A stretch of DNA of 5,254 bases from positions 1 through 5,254 of the forward strand of contig VXZF01000179.1 of the NCBI GenBank assembly GCA_009845645.1, in the 5' to 3' direction. Position 1 is the first letter of the stretch; every line of letters starts with the position of its first letter. This DNA is from Gemmatimonadota bacterium. GTDB taxonomy: Bacteria > Latescibacterota > UBA2968 > UBA8231. Under the pieces are notes generated by a model, which made no database searches, had not been told where the DNA came from, and saw only the letters and a list, made by a program, of their open reading frames with translations. Shown here piece by piece: positions 1 through 5,254 of this stretch. The translations under genes were made by a program, and so were the position numbers.

Positions 1-6
1 CTGGGA

Positions 7-969
7 CTATTCCCCAAAGCGGGCCATCGCCGCGAACTTGTCCAGCCGCTGGGCCACTAGCGCCTCTGGCGTGAGTCGCCGAAGCTCGGCTAAGGCATCT
101 TGCACGTGGCGTTTGAGCATGGCGGCAGCGGCATCCCAGTCGTGGTGGGCACCGCCTAATGGCTCGGACACGATGCGGTCGATGATACCCTGCTGCTTCA
201 GGTCTTTAGCCGTGAGCTTGAGGGCTTCGGCCGCCTCCTCTCGGCGCTCGCGCACCTTGAACAGGATCGTCGAGCAACTCTCTGGCACAATCACCGAATA
301 ACAGGCGTGCTCCAGCATCAGGATCCGGTCGCCGACCGTGATGCCAATGGCACCGCCGCTGAAGGCTTGGCCAATGATGGCCACGACGATAGGCACCGGC
401 AGATGCGACATTTCGTAGAGGTTGCGGGCGATGGCCTCGGCTTGGCCCCGCTCCTCGGCCTCGATCCCGGGATAGGCACCCGAGGTATCGACCAAGGTCA
501 AGACTGGCAATTTGAACTTGGCCGCCATCTGCATCAGGCGGCGGGCCTTGCGATACCCTTCTGGATGCGGCATACCGAAGTTGCGCTTTTGCCGCTCTTC
601 GAGGTTGCGTCCACTCTGGATGCCGATGACCATGACCGATTCGTCGTTCAGCCGCGCCGGCCCGCCGATGATGGAGGGGTCGTCGGCAAAAAGGCGATCG
701 CCGTGTAACTCGGTAAAGTCGGACAGCATCCGCTCGACATAATCAAGCGCGTACGGGCGGTTCGGGTGCCGCGCGATCTGCACCCGCTGCCAAGGGCTGA
801 GATTGGCGTAGATTTCTCTGCGCTTCTTCGCAGCCTGCGCTTCGAGCTTGCGCACGCCCTCATCCAAATTCAAGCCATCGGCTTCGGCTTGGCTTTTTAG
901 CTCGTCGATTTTCTTTTGTAGCTCGACGAGATCGCGTTCAAAATCGAGGTAAAATCCACTGTTATTCAC
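7..969 (-). CDS. accA: Acetyl-CoA carboxylase carboxyltransferase subunit alpha
   Basis: This is the alpha half of the carboxyltransferase that, with AccD, moves the carboxyl group from biotin-BCCP to acetyl-CoA to give malonyl-CoA, the first committed step of cytosolic fatty-acid synthesis. The 320 residues match the usual length (E. coli AccA is about 319). Seen in the sequence: an N-terminal coiled region with [18 protein letters not shown] (8-25), [16 protein letters not shown] (66-81), the [14 protein letters not shown] block (129-142), DTSGAYPG (161-168), [13 protein letters not shown] (172-184), [11 protein letters not shown] (200-210) and the late EPLGGAHHD (269-277). The crotonase-fold core is therefore complete. 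Two motifs differ from the common form: DTSGAYPG for DTPGAYPG or DTKGAYPG, and GQAFSGGA for GEGGSGGA. The SGGA part is kept. PESCSTIL (229-236) and IEAEERGQ (169-176) recall Bacteroidetes-type AccA. The start is GTG at 967-969, fixed by a strong ribosome binding site. No accD is visible, so the partner must lie elsewhere. The stop is TAG, 6 bases from the window edge. Confidence 0.97.
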   Translation of the reverse strand: MNNSGFYLDFERDLVELQKKIDELKSQAEADGLNLDEGVRKLEAQAAKKRREIYANLSPWQRVQIARHPNRPYALDYVERMLSDFTELHGDRLFADDPSIIGGPARLNDESVMVIGIQSGRNLEERQKRNFGMPHPEGYRKARRLMQMAAKFKLPVLTLVDTSGAYPGIEAEERGQAEAIARNLYEMSHLPVPIVVAIIGQAFSGGAIGITVGDRILMLEHACYSVIVPESCSTILFKVRERREEAAEALKLTAKDLKQQGIIDRIVSEPLGGAHHDWDAAAAMLKRHVQDALAELRRLTPEALVAQRLDKFAAMARFGE

Positions 970-977
970 CGGACAAA

Positions 978-983
978 CCTCCT
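978..983 (-). promoter_or_regulatory. Strong Shine-Dalgarno site for accA, supporting the GTG start
   Basis: On the minus strand the sequence reads AGGAGG (AGGAGGT if one more base is counted), a near-perfect complement of the 16S rRNA 3' end. It is followed by 8 bases (TTTGTCCG) and the GTG codon at 969-967. No ATG lies nearby in frame, and the protein start ([14 protein letters not shown]) fits the family's N-terminus, so this site decides the start. It is the strongest ribosome binding site in the window, which suggests accA is translated independently of the genes upstream. Confidence 0.9.
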
Positions 984-990
984 AGGTTAC

Positions 991-1058
991 AATTAGGAAT
1001 TAGGAATTGAGAATTACGAATTACGAATTACCCCCACCCCAATTCCTAATTCTTAATT
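991..1058 (-). other. Inverted repeat, potential stem-loop in the accA leader
   Basis: Positions 997-1009 (GAATTAGGAATTG) and 1040-1052 (CAATTCCTAATTC) are perfect reverse complements over 13 bases. The match extends outward to 991-1009 with 1040-1058, 18 of 19 positions, with the single mismatch at 996/1053. The 30 bases between (1010-1039) contain further heptads and, on the transcribed strand, GGGGTGGGGG. In the transcript the 3' arm would end 7 bases before the accA Shine-Dalgarno site. Because every heptad contains the palindrome AATT, other pairing registers are possible. No U-tract follows, so it does not look like an intrinsic terminator. A role in mRNA processing, stability or accA translation is possible but unproven. 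Confidence 0.65.
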
Positions 1059-1075
1059 CTTAATTCTTAATTCAC
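991..1075. repeat. AT-rich period-7 repeat array (AATTNNN heptads) in two blocks
   Basis: Read on the plus strand, six heptads run from 991 to 1032: AATTAGG twice, AATTGAG, AATTACG twice, AATTACC. A C-rich spacer CCCACCCC follows (1033-1040). Five more heptads then run from 1041 to 1075: AATTCCT, AATTCTT three times, AATTCAC. The two blocks are roughly reverse complements of each other. Composition changes abruptly from the GC-rich flanking genes. The array fills most of the aminotransferase-accA gap and overlaps the last 23 bases of the aminotransferase gene. Similar AATT-based heptanucleotide repeats are known as dispersed short tandem repeats in cyanobacteria and are seen in other large bacterial genomes. 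Assigning this copy to such a family is inference. Confidence 0.9.
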
Positions 1076-2243
1076 CCAGCGCCGCCTCAACTCGGTCCAG
1101 CGCCTTTTCAAGCAGGTCCAGCGACGTGGCGTAGGAAAGCCGGATGTGCTCGTAGGTGCCAAATCCAGCACCGGGCACACAGGCCACCTTGGCCCCTTCG
1201 AGCAAATACTCGCACAATGCCACTGAGTCGCGGACTTGGCTGCCGTAGTACGCGGCAACGTCGGGATAGGCGTAAAAGGCCCCCGACGGCAGCGCGCATT
1301 CCACTCCCTCTATGGCATTGAGGCGCTCGACCATGTAGCGCCGCCGCGCATCAAAGGCTTGGCGCATTTCTTCAACCGACTCCTGCGGACCATCGAGTGC
1401 CTCGACGGCCGCTTTCTGCGCCATCGACGAAGGGTGCGACACTTCCTGGCTTTGCACCTTGTTCATGCCGGCGATGATCTCTTCGCTGGCACCCGTGTAG
1501 CCGATGCGCCAGCCGGTCATCGAATAGGCCTTGGACACCCCGTTGACCACAATGCAGAATTCCTTGGCCTCCGGGCTACAAGCGGCAATCGAGTGGTGCT
1601 CGGCTCCGTCGTAGATCAGCTTCTCGTAGATTTCGTCGCTGAGCACATAGACCTCGTGCTCAACGGCCACTGTCGCCAAACTCTCCAACTCTTCGCGGGT
1701 GTACACCGCGCCGCTGGGGTTGGATGGCGAACACAAAAAGAGCATCCGCGTGCGCGGCGTAATGGCCGCGCGAAACTCGTCCGCAGTCAGCTTGAGACCA
1801 TTGGCCGCTTGGGTCTCGACGATCACCGGCTCGCCGCCCACTATCCGCGGCTGCTCGCAGTAGGTCACCCAATAGGGCGTGGGGATAATGACCTCGTCAC
1901 CAGCGTTGACCAGTGCTGCCACTGCCAAAAAGAGCGAGTGCTTGGCACCATTGTTGACGATCACTTCGTCGGTTGTGTAAACCAAGCCGTTGTCGCGCTC
2001 GAATTTGCGGCAGATCGCCTCCTTGAGCTCGATGATCCCCGACCCCGGTGTGGTGTACTTGGTAAAGCCCTCAACAATGGCGCGGATGCCAGCGTCCTTG
2101 ACGTTTTGCGGCGTATCGAAATCCGGCTCGCCCGCCGACAGGGAAACCACGTCGATACCAGCGCGCTGCATGGCCGCAGCCCGCGCCGAAATCTGCATGG
2201 TGACCGACGGCTGAACGCGCTGTACATTGTGTGAAAGTGGCAT
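1053..2243 (-). CDS. aspC: Class I PLP-dependent aminotransferase, probable aspartate aminotransferase (Ibeta type)
   Basis: This is a fold-type I aminotransferase that most likely exchanges amino groups between aspartate/oxaloacetate and glutamate/2-oxoglutarate in the cytosol. At 396 residues it has the family's usual length. Visible motifs: SAGEPDFDTP (36-45), KYTTPGSGIIELKEAI (62-77), NNGAKHSLF (97-105), TPYWVTY with the substrate-side Trp (122-128), SPSNPSGAVY (172-181), LSDEIYEKLIY with the cofactor Asp203 and Tyr206 (201-211), NGVSKAYSMTGWRIGY with Schiff-base Lys238 and phosphate-binding Arg246 (234-249), and HIRLSYATS with carboxylate-binding Arg368 (366-374). It resembles Thermus thermophilus AspAT throughout. 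The Lys in that enzyme's MKPSAT segment is Gln here (VQPSVT), which matters because some Ibeta enzymes also transaminate prephenate. It starts 6 bases after the argJ stop, so it is probably coupled to argJ. The final residues (ELRIKN) and the TAA stop are encoded by the heptad repeat. Exact substrate preference cannot be read from sequence. Confidence 0.93.
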   Translation of the reverse strand: MPLSHNVQRVQPSVTMQISARAAAMQRAGIDVVSLSAGEPDFDTPQNVKDAGIRAIVEGFTKYTTPGSGIIELKEAICRKFERDNGLVYTTDEVIVNNGAKHSLFLAVAALVNAGDEVIIPTPYWVTYCEQPRIVGGEPVIVETQAANGLKLTADEFRAAITPRTRMLFLCSPSNPSGAVYTREELESLATVAVEHEVYVLSDEIYEKLIYDGAEHHSIAACSPEAKEFCIVVNGVSKAYSMTGWRIGYTGASEEIIAGMNKVQSQEVSHPSSMAQKAAVEALDGPQESVEEMRQAFDARRRYMVERLNAIEGVECALPSGAFYAYPDVAAYYGSQVRDSVALCEYLLEGAKVACVPGAGFGTYEHIRLSYATSLDLLEKALDRVEAALGELRIKN

Positions 2244-2246
2244 AGT

Positions 2247-2251
2247 TCCTC
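2247..2251 (-). promoter_or_regulatory. Shine-Dalgarno of the aminotransferase overlapping the argJ stop codon
   Basis: The minus strand reads TGAGGAACTATG: the argJ stop TGA shares its GA with a GAGGA ribosome binding site, 3 bases before the ATG of the aminotransferase. The spacing is on the short side. A ribosome terminating on argJ would sit directly on this site, so translational coupling is the likely mode. Confidence 0.75.
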
Positions 2252-3443
2252 AGGTAGTGTATTCGGCGTTCAGGCGCACGTACTCGTACGTCAGATCGCA
2301 GGTGAAAATTTCAGCCGTCGCCGCGCCCATCGCCAAGTCGATGTCAATGGCCATTTTCTCCGCCTGCATGGCCGCGCTCAGTTTATCCCCGTCGAAATCG
2401 AGACCAGCGCCGTTGCCATAGATGTCAGTGCCGCACAGCGACACCCGCGCCCTCTCGGGATCAAAATCGACGCCGGCGTACCCCATCGCGCACAGAATGC
2501 GTCCCCAGTTGGGATCGTTGCCAAACGCCGCGGTCTTCACCAAGCTCGAATTGGCCACCGCAATGCCGACTTGTCTCGCCTCGGCTTCGGTCGCGGCACC
2601 GCGCACCGCTATGGTGATCAGCTTGGACGATCCCTCGGCGTCGCGCGCGATCGCCTGGGCCATCTGCCGACACGCGTACTCAATGCCCTCGTAGAGGCGC
2701 GCGCAATCGCGATCGCCTAGCTCCGCACCGTCGCCATTGGCTATCAGGATCACCGTGTCGCTCGTACTCATGTCGCCGTCAACCGTAATGCAGTTGAACG
2801 TGCGCTGAATGGCTTGCGACAGCAGTTCCTGCAATGGTCCACTCGGCACAGCCGCGTCCGTGGTCACCACTGCCAGCATCGTCGCCATGTTGGGAGCGAT
2901 CATCGCCGCTCCTTTGGCCATCGCCCCAACTACGGCGCGGCCCGCTTCCAGCTCGACCTCGACGGCGCAGCTCTTCGGCACAGTGTCCGTAGTCATGATC
3001 GCCTCGGCGGCAGTAGCACCGCCGTCCTCGGACAACGCCGCAACGATCTGCGGGATACCCGCTTCGATCTTGGCAATCGGCAACGGTACGCCGATCAAGC
3101 CAGTCGAGCAGACCAGCACTTCTTCCGTTTGCAAACCCAACTCGCTCGCCGTCAGTGCACACATCCGCCGGGCGTGTTCTAAACCCACATCGCCGTTGCA
3201 GACATTGGCATTGCCGCTGTTGAGAATCACGGCCCGCGCCTTGCCGTCGGCGAGGTGCTCGCGGTCGATGGCAATCGGCGCGCCCTGCACCTTGTTAGTG
3301 GTGTACACCGCAGCAGCATTCGCCGGGCGAGTCGAATACACCAGCGCCAAATCCTTAGCGCCCGATTCTTTAACACCGGTCTGGATGCCAGCCGCCCGGT
3401 ACCCACTCGGCGCAGTAACCCCGCCACCCTCAATAATCCTCAT
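2250..3443 (-). CDS. argJ: Glutamate N-acetyltransferase / ornithine acetyltransferase ArgJ
   Basis: ArgJ transfers the acetyl group of N2-acetylornithine to glutamate, releasing ornithine and remaking N-acetylglutamate (the cyclic arginine pathway). Bifunctional forms can also use acetyl-CoA. The 397 residues are full length. Seen: the N-terminal GGVTAPSGYRAAGI (7-20), LNSGNANVCNG (74-84), VCSTGLIG with the oxyanion-hole Thr114-Gly115 (111-118), the autoproteolysis region KGAAMIAPNMATMLAVVTTDA (178-197), in which family knowledge places self-cleavage between Ala187 and nucleophile Thr188, TVDGDMSTSDT (220-230), NDPNWGRI (309-316) and the exact C-terminal CDLTYEYVRLNAEYTT signature (382-397). 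The precursor should split into alpha (about 187 residues) and beta (about 210 residues) chains. It begins 5 bases after the cimA stop (TGAGTGCTATG). Only a weak purine stretch (GGGAACGGA) precedes it, so translation probably depends on coupling to cimA. Whether it is mono- or bifunctional cannot be told from sequence. Confidence 0.97.
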   Translation of the reverse strand: MRIIEGGGVTAPSGYRAAGIQTGVKESGAKDLALVYSTRPANAAAVYTTNKVQGAPIAIDREHLADGKARAVILNSGNANVCNGDVGLEHARRMCALTASELGLQTEEVLVCSTGLIGVPLPIAKIEAGIPQIVAALSEDGGATAAEAIMTTDTVPKSCAVEVELEAGRAVVGAMAKGAAMIAPNMATMLAVVTTDAAVPSGPLQELLSQAIQRTFNCITVDGDMSTSDTVILIANGDGAELGDRDCARLYEGIEYACRQMAQAIARDAEGSSKLITIAVRGAATEAEARQVGIAVANSSLVKTAAFGNDPNWGRILCAMGYAGVDFDPERARVSLCGTDIYGNGAGLDFDGDKLSAAMQAEKMAIDIDLAMGAATAEIFTCDLTYEYVRLNAEYTT

Positions 3444-3448
3444 AGCAC

Positions 3449-5044
3449 TCAGTCCGTTCCCGTCGCGCCGACAGCTAGCTCGGCCAGCGCGTCTTTCATC
3501 AATTTGTAGTGCAAACTATCGGCCAGAGCGATCCAACTCGCCTCAATCACATTCTCCGAAACCCCCACCGTACCCCACACATCCTTGCCGTCCGACGACT
3601 CGATCAATACCCGCGTCTTGGCCGCGGTCCCGTCCCCACTCGATAACACCCGCACCTTGTAGTCTTCCAAATGCACCTGCTTGAGCGCGGGAAACTCCTG
3701 CTCCAGCGCCTTGCGCAGTGCTTGGTCGAGCGCATTGACCGGACCATCGCCAGCGGCAACCATATGGTACTCTGCATCACCGATGGCGACCTTGACAATG
3801 GCCTCGGCTTCTTCGGCGTGTTCCCCGATCCTGCGGTTGATGGTGCGGAAGTTGATCAGCGTAAATAAGTCCTCGTACGTGCCCTGGACCCGCCGCGCCA
3901 TCAACTCAAACGACCCTTCCGCCGCCTCAAACTGATAGCCCTCGTGCTCCAACTGCTTGACTCGCTCCAAGACCCGTCCCACCAGCGGATCCCGCTTTTC
4001 TATGTCGGGCAAAAATCGCCGCAGCTTGCTGACGACCGTCGCACCGCCCGCTTGGTCCGAGACCAAGAACCGCCGCTCATTGCCCGTGGCTATGGGATCG
4101 ATGTGTTCGTAGCAGCGCGGGTCCTTGATCATGGCGTCGATGTGGACGCCCCCCTTGTGGGCGAACGCACTCTCGCCGACATACGGCTGGCGGTGGTCGT
4201 GATAGACGTTGGCAATCTCGCTGAGGAAGCGGGAGAAATCCATCAGCTCCGCGAGATTGTCGCGGCCCACCGTCTGATAACCCATCTTCAGCTCCAAATT
4301 GGGCAGAATAGCACACAAGTTGGCATTGCCGCAGCGCTCGCCATAGCCGTTAAAAGTTCCTTGCACTTGCACCGCGCCCCGCTCCACGGCCACGAGAGTA
4401 TTGGCCACGCCCACGCCGGCATCGTTGTGCGTGTGGATGCCAAAGGGCAGCGCAATCCGCTCGGCGACCTGTTCGACGATCTGGCCCATCTCGCTGGTCA
4501 GGGTACCGCCATTAGTATCGCAGAGCACCAAAATCCGCGCCCCGCCGCGCTCGGCGGCTAACAGGGTCTCAACCGCGTAATCGGCGTCGGCTTTATAGCC
4601 GTCGAAAAAGTGCTCGGCGTCGTAGATCACCTCGCGACCGTGTGAGACCAGATAGGCGACCGAGTCTTCAATCAGCTGCAGATTTTCTTCTAGCGTCGTC
4701 TTGAGCGCCTCTACGACGTGCAAAGTCCAGCTCTTGCCAAAGATGCAAACGCTGTCGGTCTCGGCCCGCAGCAGCGTATTCAGGGTCGCGTCTTCCTCCG
4801 GAGCCACACCGGCCCGCCGAGTGCTGCCAAAGGCGGTCACTCGCGCCTGCAGACCCAGCTTCTTCACTTCCTGGAAAAAAGCCAGATCCTTGGGATTGGT
4901 GGGGTTTGGCCAGCCCCCTTCGATGTAATCGACCCCGAGCGCGTCGAGCCGCCGCGCAATCAATAGCTTGTCCTCTAGCGAATAGGAAATGCCCTCGGCT
5001 TGGGCACCGTCCCGCAGGGTGGAGTCATAGACTTCAATGCGCAT
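3449..5044 (-). CDS. cimA: (R)-citramalate synthase, type II
   Basis: CimA condenses pyruvate with acetyl-CoA to (R)-citramalate, the entry to threonine-independent 2-oxobutyrate and isoleucine synthesis. From the ATG at 5044 it has 531 residues, typical of the type II family. The DRE-TIM metallolyase barrel covers roughly 1-290: YDSTLRDGAQ (6-15) with the Arg11-Asp12 pair, IEGGWPNPTNPKD (41-53), IFGKSWTLHV (101-110), YDAEHFFDGYK (141-151), the metal-binding HTHNDAGVGVAN (204-215; His204 and His206) and GTFNGYGERCGNANL (229-243). HKGGVHIDAM (296-305) follows in the linker subdomain. Residues from about 390 form a LeuA-type regulatory domain (YEDLFTLINFRTINRR, GDGPVNALDQAL, SGDGTAAKTRVLIES, WGTVGVSENVIEASW), so feedback control, probably by isoleucine, is likely. 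The IEGGWP, FGKSW and AEHFFDGYK signatures separate it from LeuA and from homocitrate synthase. An in-frame ATG 18 bases upstream (5062) is less likely, because the ribosome binding site lies inside that extension. It sits 22 bases after a dehydrogenase of the IPMDH family. Confidence 0.96.
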   Translation of the reverse strand: MRIEVYDSTLRDGAQAEGISYSLEDKLLIARRLDALGVDYIEGGWPNPTNPKDLAFFQEVKKLGLQARVTAFGSTRRAGVAPEEDATLNTLLRAETDSVCIFGKSWTLHVVEALKTTLEENLQLIEDSVAYLVSHGREVIYDAEHFFDGYKADADYAVETLLAAERGGARILVLCDTNGGTLTSEMGQIVEQVAERIALPFGIHTHNDAGVGVANTLVAVERGAVQVQGTFNGYGERCGNANLCAILPNLELKMGYQTVGRDNLAELMDFSRFLSEIANVYHDHRQPYVGESAFAHKGGVHIDAMIKDPRCYEHIDPIATGNERRFLVSDQAGGATVVSKLRRFLPDIEKRDPLVGRVLERVKQLEHEGYQFEAAEGSFELMARRVQGTYEDLFTLINFRTINRRIGEHAEEAEAIVKVAIGDAEYHMVAAGDGPVNALDQALRKALEQEFPALKQVHLEDYKVRVLSSGDGTAAKTRVLIESSDGKDVWGTVGVSENVIEASWIALADSLHYKLMKDALAELAVGATGTD

Positions 5045-5053
5045 GGTGTCGCT

Positions 5054-5060
5054 TCCTTCC
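5054..5060 (-). promoter_or_regulatory. Shine-Dalgarno site for cimA, selecting the internal ATG
   Basis: The minus strand reads ATGGAAGGAAGCGACACCATG. The purine-rich GGAAGGA lies 9 bases before the second ATG (5044), after which the protein begins MRIEVYDSTLRDG, as family members do. The first ATG (5062) would place this ribosome binding site within the coding sequence and add only MEGSDT. The site therefore favours 5044 as the start. Confidence 0.75.
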
Positions 5061-5066
5061 ATCGCC

Positions 5067-5254
5067 CTAGGCGTCGGCCACGGCCTGGGCTACTAGATCT
5101 CCTACTTCCGCCGTCGAATATCCCATTCTTCCTGCGCCCATATCGTCTAGCTTGGTCAGCGTCGAGACGATAGCGCCCTCCAAAATGTTGGCACCCTCAT
5201 GCTCGCCGAGCGTGTCGAGCATGAGCTGACAAGCGCCAATGGCGGCCATAGGAT
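5067..5254 (-). CDS. Isocitrate/isopropylmalate dehydrogenase family protein, C-terminal part (cut by window edge)
   Basis: Only the last 62 or so residues are present; the reading frame stays open to the window edge, so the gene begins outside. The visible end reads P-MAAIGACQLMLDTLGE, then ANILEGAIVSTLTKLDDMG, GRMGYSTAEVGDLVAQAVADA and a TAG stop. This matches the last helices and C-terminal tail of NAD-dependent beta-hydroxyacid oxidative decarboxylases: the conserved NPxA helix, the AI..TL helix, and the sT.EvgDlv motif that in LeuB follows TxDLGG. The two visible bases before the Pro codon are consistent with the Asn of NP. The first Met in view is internal, not a start. The catalytic and NAD-binding parts are not visible. 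Lying just upstream of cimA, it could be LeuB, which acts on isopropylmalate and erythro-3-methylmalate in the leucine and citramalate-isoleucine routes. The GRMGYST form in place of TxDLGGxxT leaves isocitrate dehydrogenase or another family member possible, so no gene symbol is given. Confidence 0.75.
   Translation of the reverse strand, partial: PMAAIGACQLMLDTLGEHEGANILEGAIVSTLTKLDDMGAGRMGYSTAEVGDLVAQAVADA

Noticed and set aside
991..1032. Internal promoter for accA in the AT-rich heptads
   Set aside because: Many TAATTN hexamers resemble -10 boxes, but this is forced by the repeat composition. No convincing -35 element at proper spacing could be singled out, so no promoter is called.
991..1058. 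Rho-independent terminator after the aminotransferase
   Set aside because: The stem is AT-rich rather than GC-rich and no T-run follows on the transcribed strand; the sequence goes straight into the accA ribosome binding site.
991..1075. Possible CRISPR-like array
   Set aside because: The period is 7 bases with no unique spacers and no cas genes; it is a simple tandem repeat.
1236..2234. Long plus-strand reading frame (332 codons) opposite the aminotransferase
   Set aside because: It lies wholly antisense to a protein with every expected PLP-aminotransferase motif. Its translation is rich in His, Arg and Asp with no recognisable domain, as expected from the complement of a GC-rich gene.
2809..3684. 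Long plus-strand reading frame (291 codons) spanning argJ and the end of cimA
   Set aside because: It is antisense to two well-conserved genes and crosses their junction. The translation is low-complexity (Ser, Pro, Ala, Thr) with no family resemblance.
3944..4561. Plus-strand reading frame (205 codons) opposite cimA
   Set aside because: It is antisense to the conserved barrel and linker of citramalate synthase. The residue pattern mirrors the opposite strand, and no ribosome binding site or domain supports it.
3449..5044. 2-isopropylmalate synthase (leuA) or homocitrate synthase instead of cimA
   Set aside because: The IEGGWPNPTNPKD, IFGKSWTLHV and DAEHFFDGYK segments are signatures of the type II citramalate synthase family rather than of LeuA or homocitrate synthase.
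1..5254. A novel defence, mobile or secondary-metabolite system
   Set aside because: Every gene is a recognisable housekeeping enzyme in one co-directional cluster. No transposase, nuclease, toxin-antitoxin, phage or unknown gene is present. Only the heptad repeat is unexplained.

Overview
The window is a compact, one-directional block of core biosynthetic genes. All genes read on the minus strand, so transcription runs from position 5254 down to 1. In that order it holds: the C-terminal end of an isocitrate/isopropylmalate dehydrogenase family enzyme (cut by the window edge), a type II (R)-citramalate synthase (cimA), a full-length ornithine acetyltransferase (argJ), a class I aspartate-type aminotransferase, and the acetyl-CoA carboxylase carboxyltransferase alpha subunit (accA).

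The first four genes are packed with 22, 5 and 6 bases between them. The argJ stop codon overlaps the aminotransferase ribosome binding site. This is the layout of a single operon with translational coupling. accA follows after an 82-base gap, but has its own near-perfect Shine-Dalgarno sequence and a GTG start.

The genes share a theme of 2-oxo acid and amino-acid supply. CimA starts threonine-independent isoleucine synthesis from pyruvate and acetyl-CoA. The dehydrogenase would suit the later oxidative decarboxylation step. ArgJ runs the acetyl-recycling arginine route with glutamate as acetyl acceptor, the aminotransferase interconverts aspartate/oxaloacetate and glutamate/2-oxoglutarate, and AccA commits acetyl-CoA to fatty acids.

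The sequence is GC-rich by eye, and the proteins are clearly bacterial. The AccA shows a Bacteroidetes/FCB-like flavour ([16 protein letters not shown]), and the aminotransferase looks like the Thermus-type Ibeta AspAT. A mesophilic uncultivated bacterium of the FCB group, such as Latescibacterota, is a reasonable but weakly supported guess.

The one element that genes do not explain is at 991-1075. It is an AT-rich array of eleven heptads, each starting AATT, in two blocks around a C-rich spacer (CCCACCCC), forming a long inverted repeat. It fills most of the gap before accA and runs 23 bases into the aminotransferase gene, supplying its last codons and its stop. I found no RNA genes, CRISPR arrays, transposase genes or defence system, and nothing that I would call a previously undescribed system.
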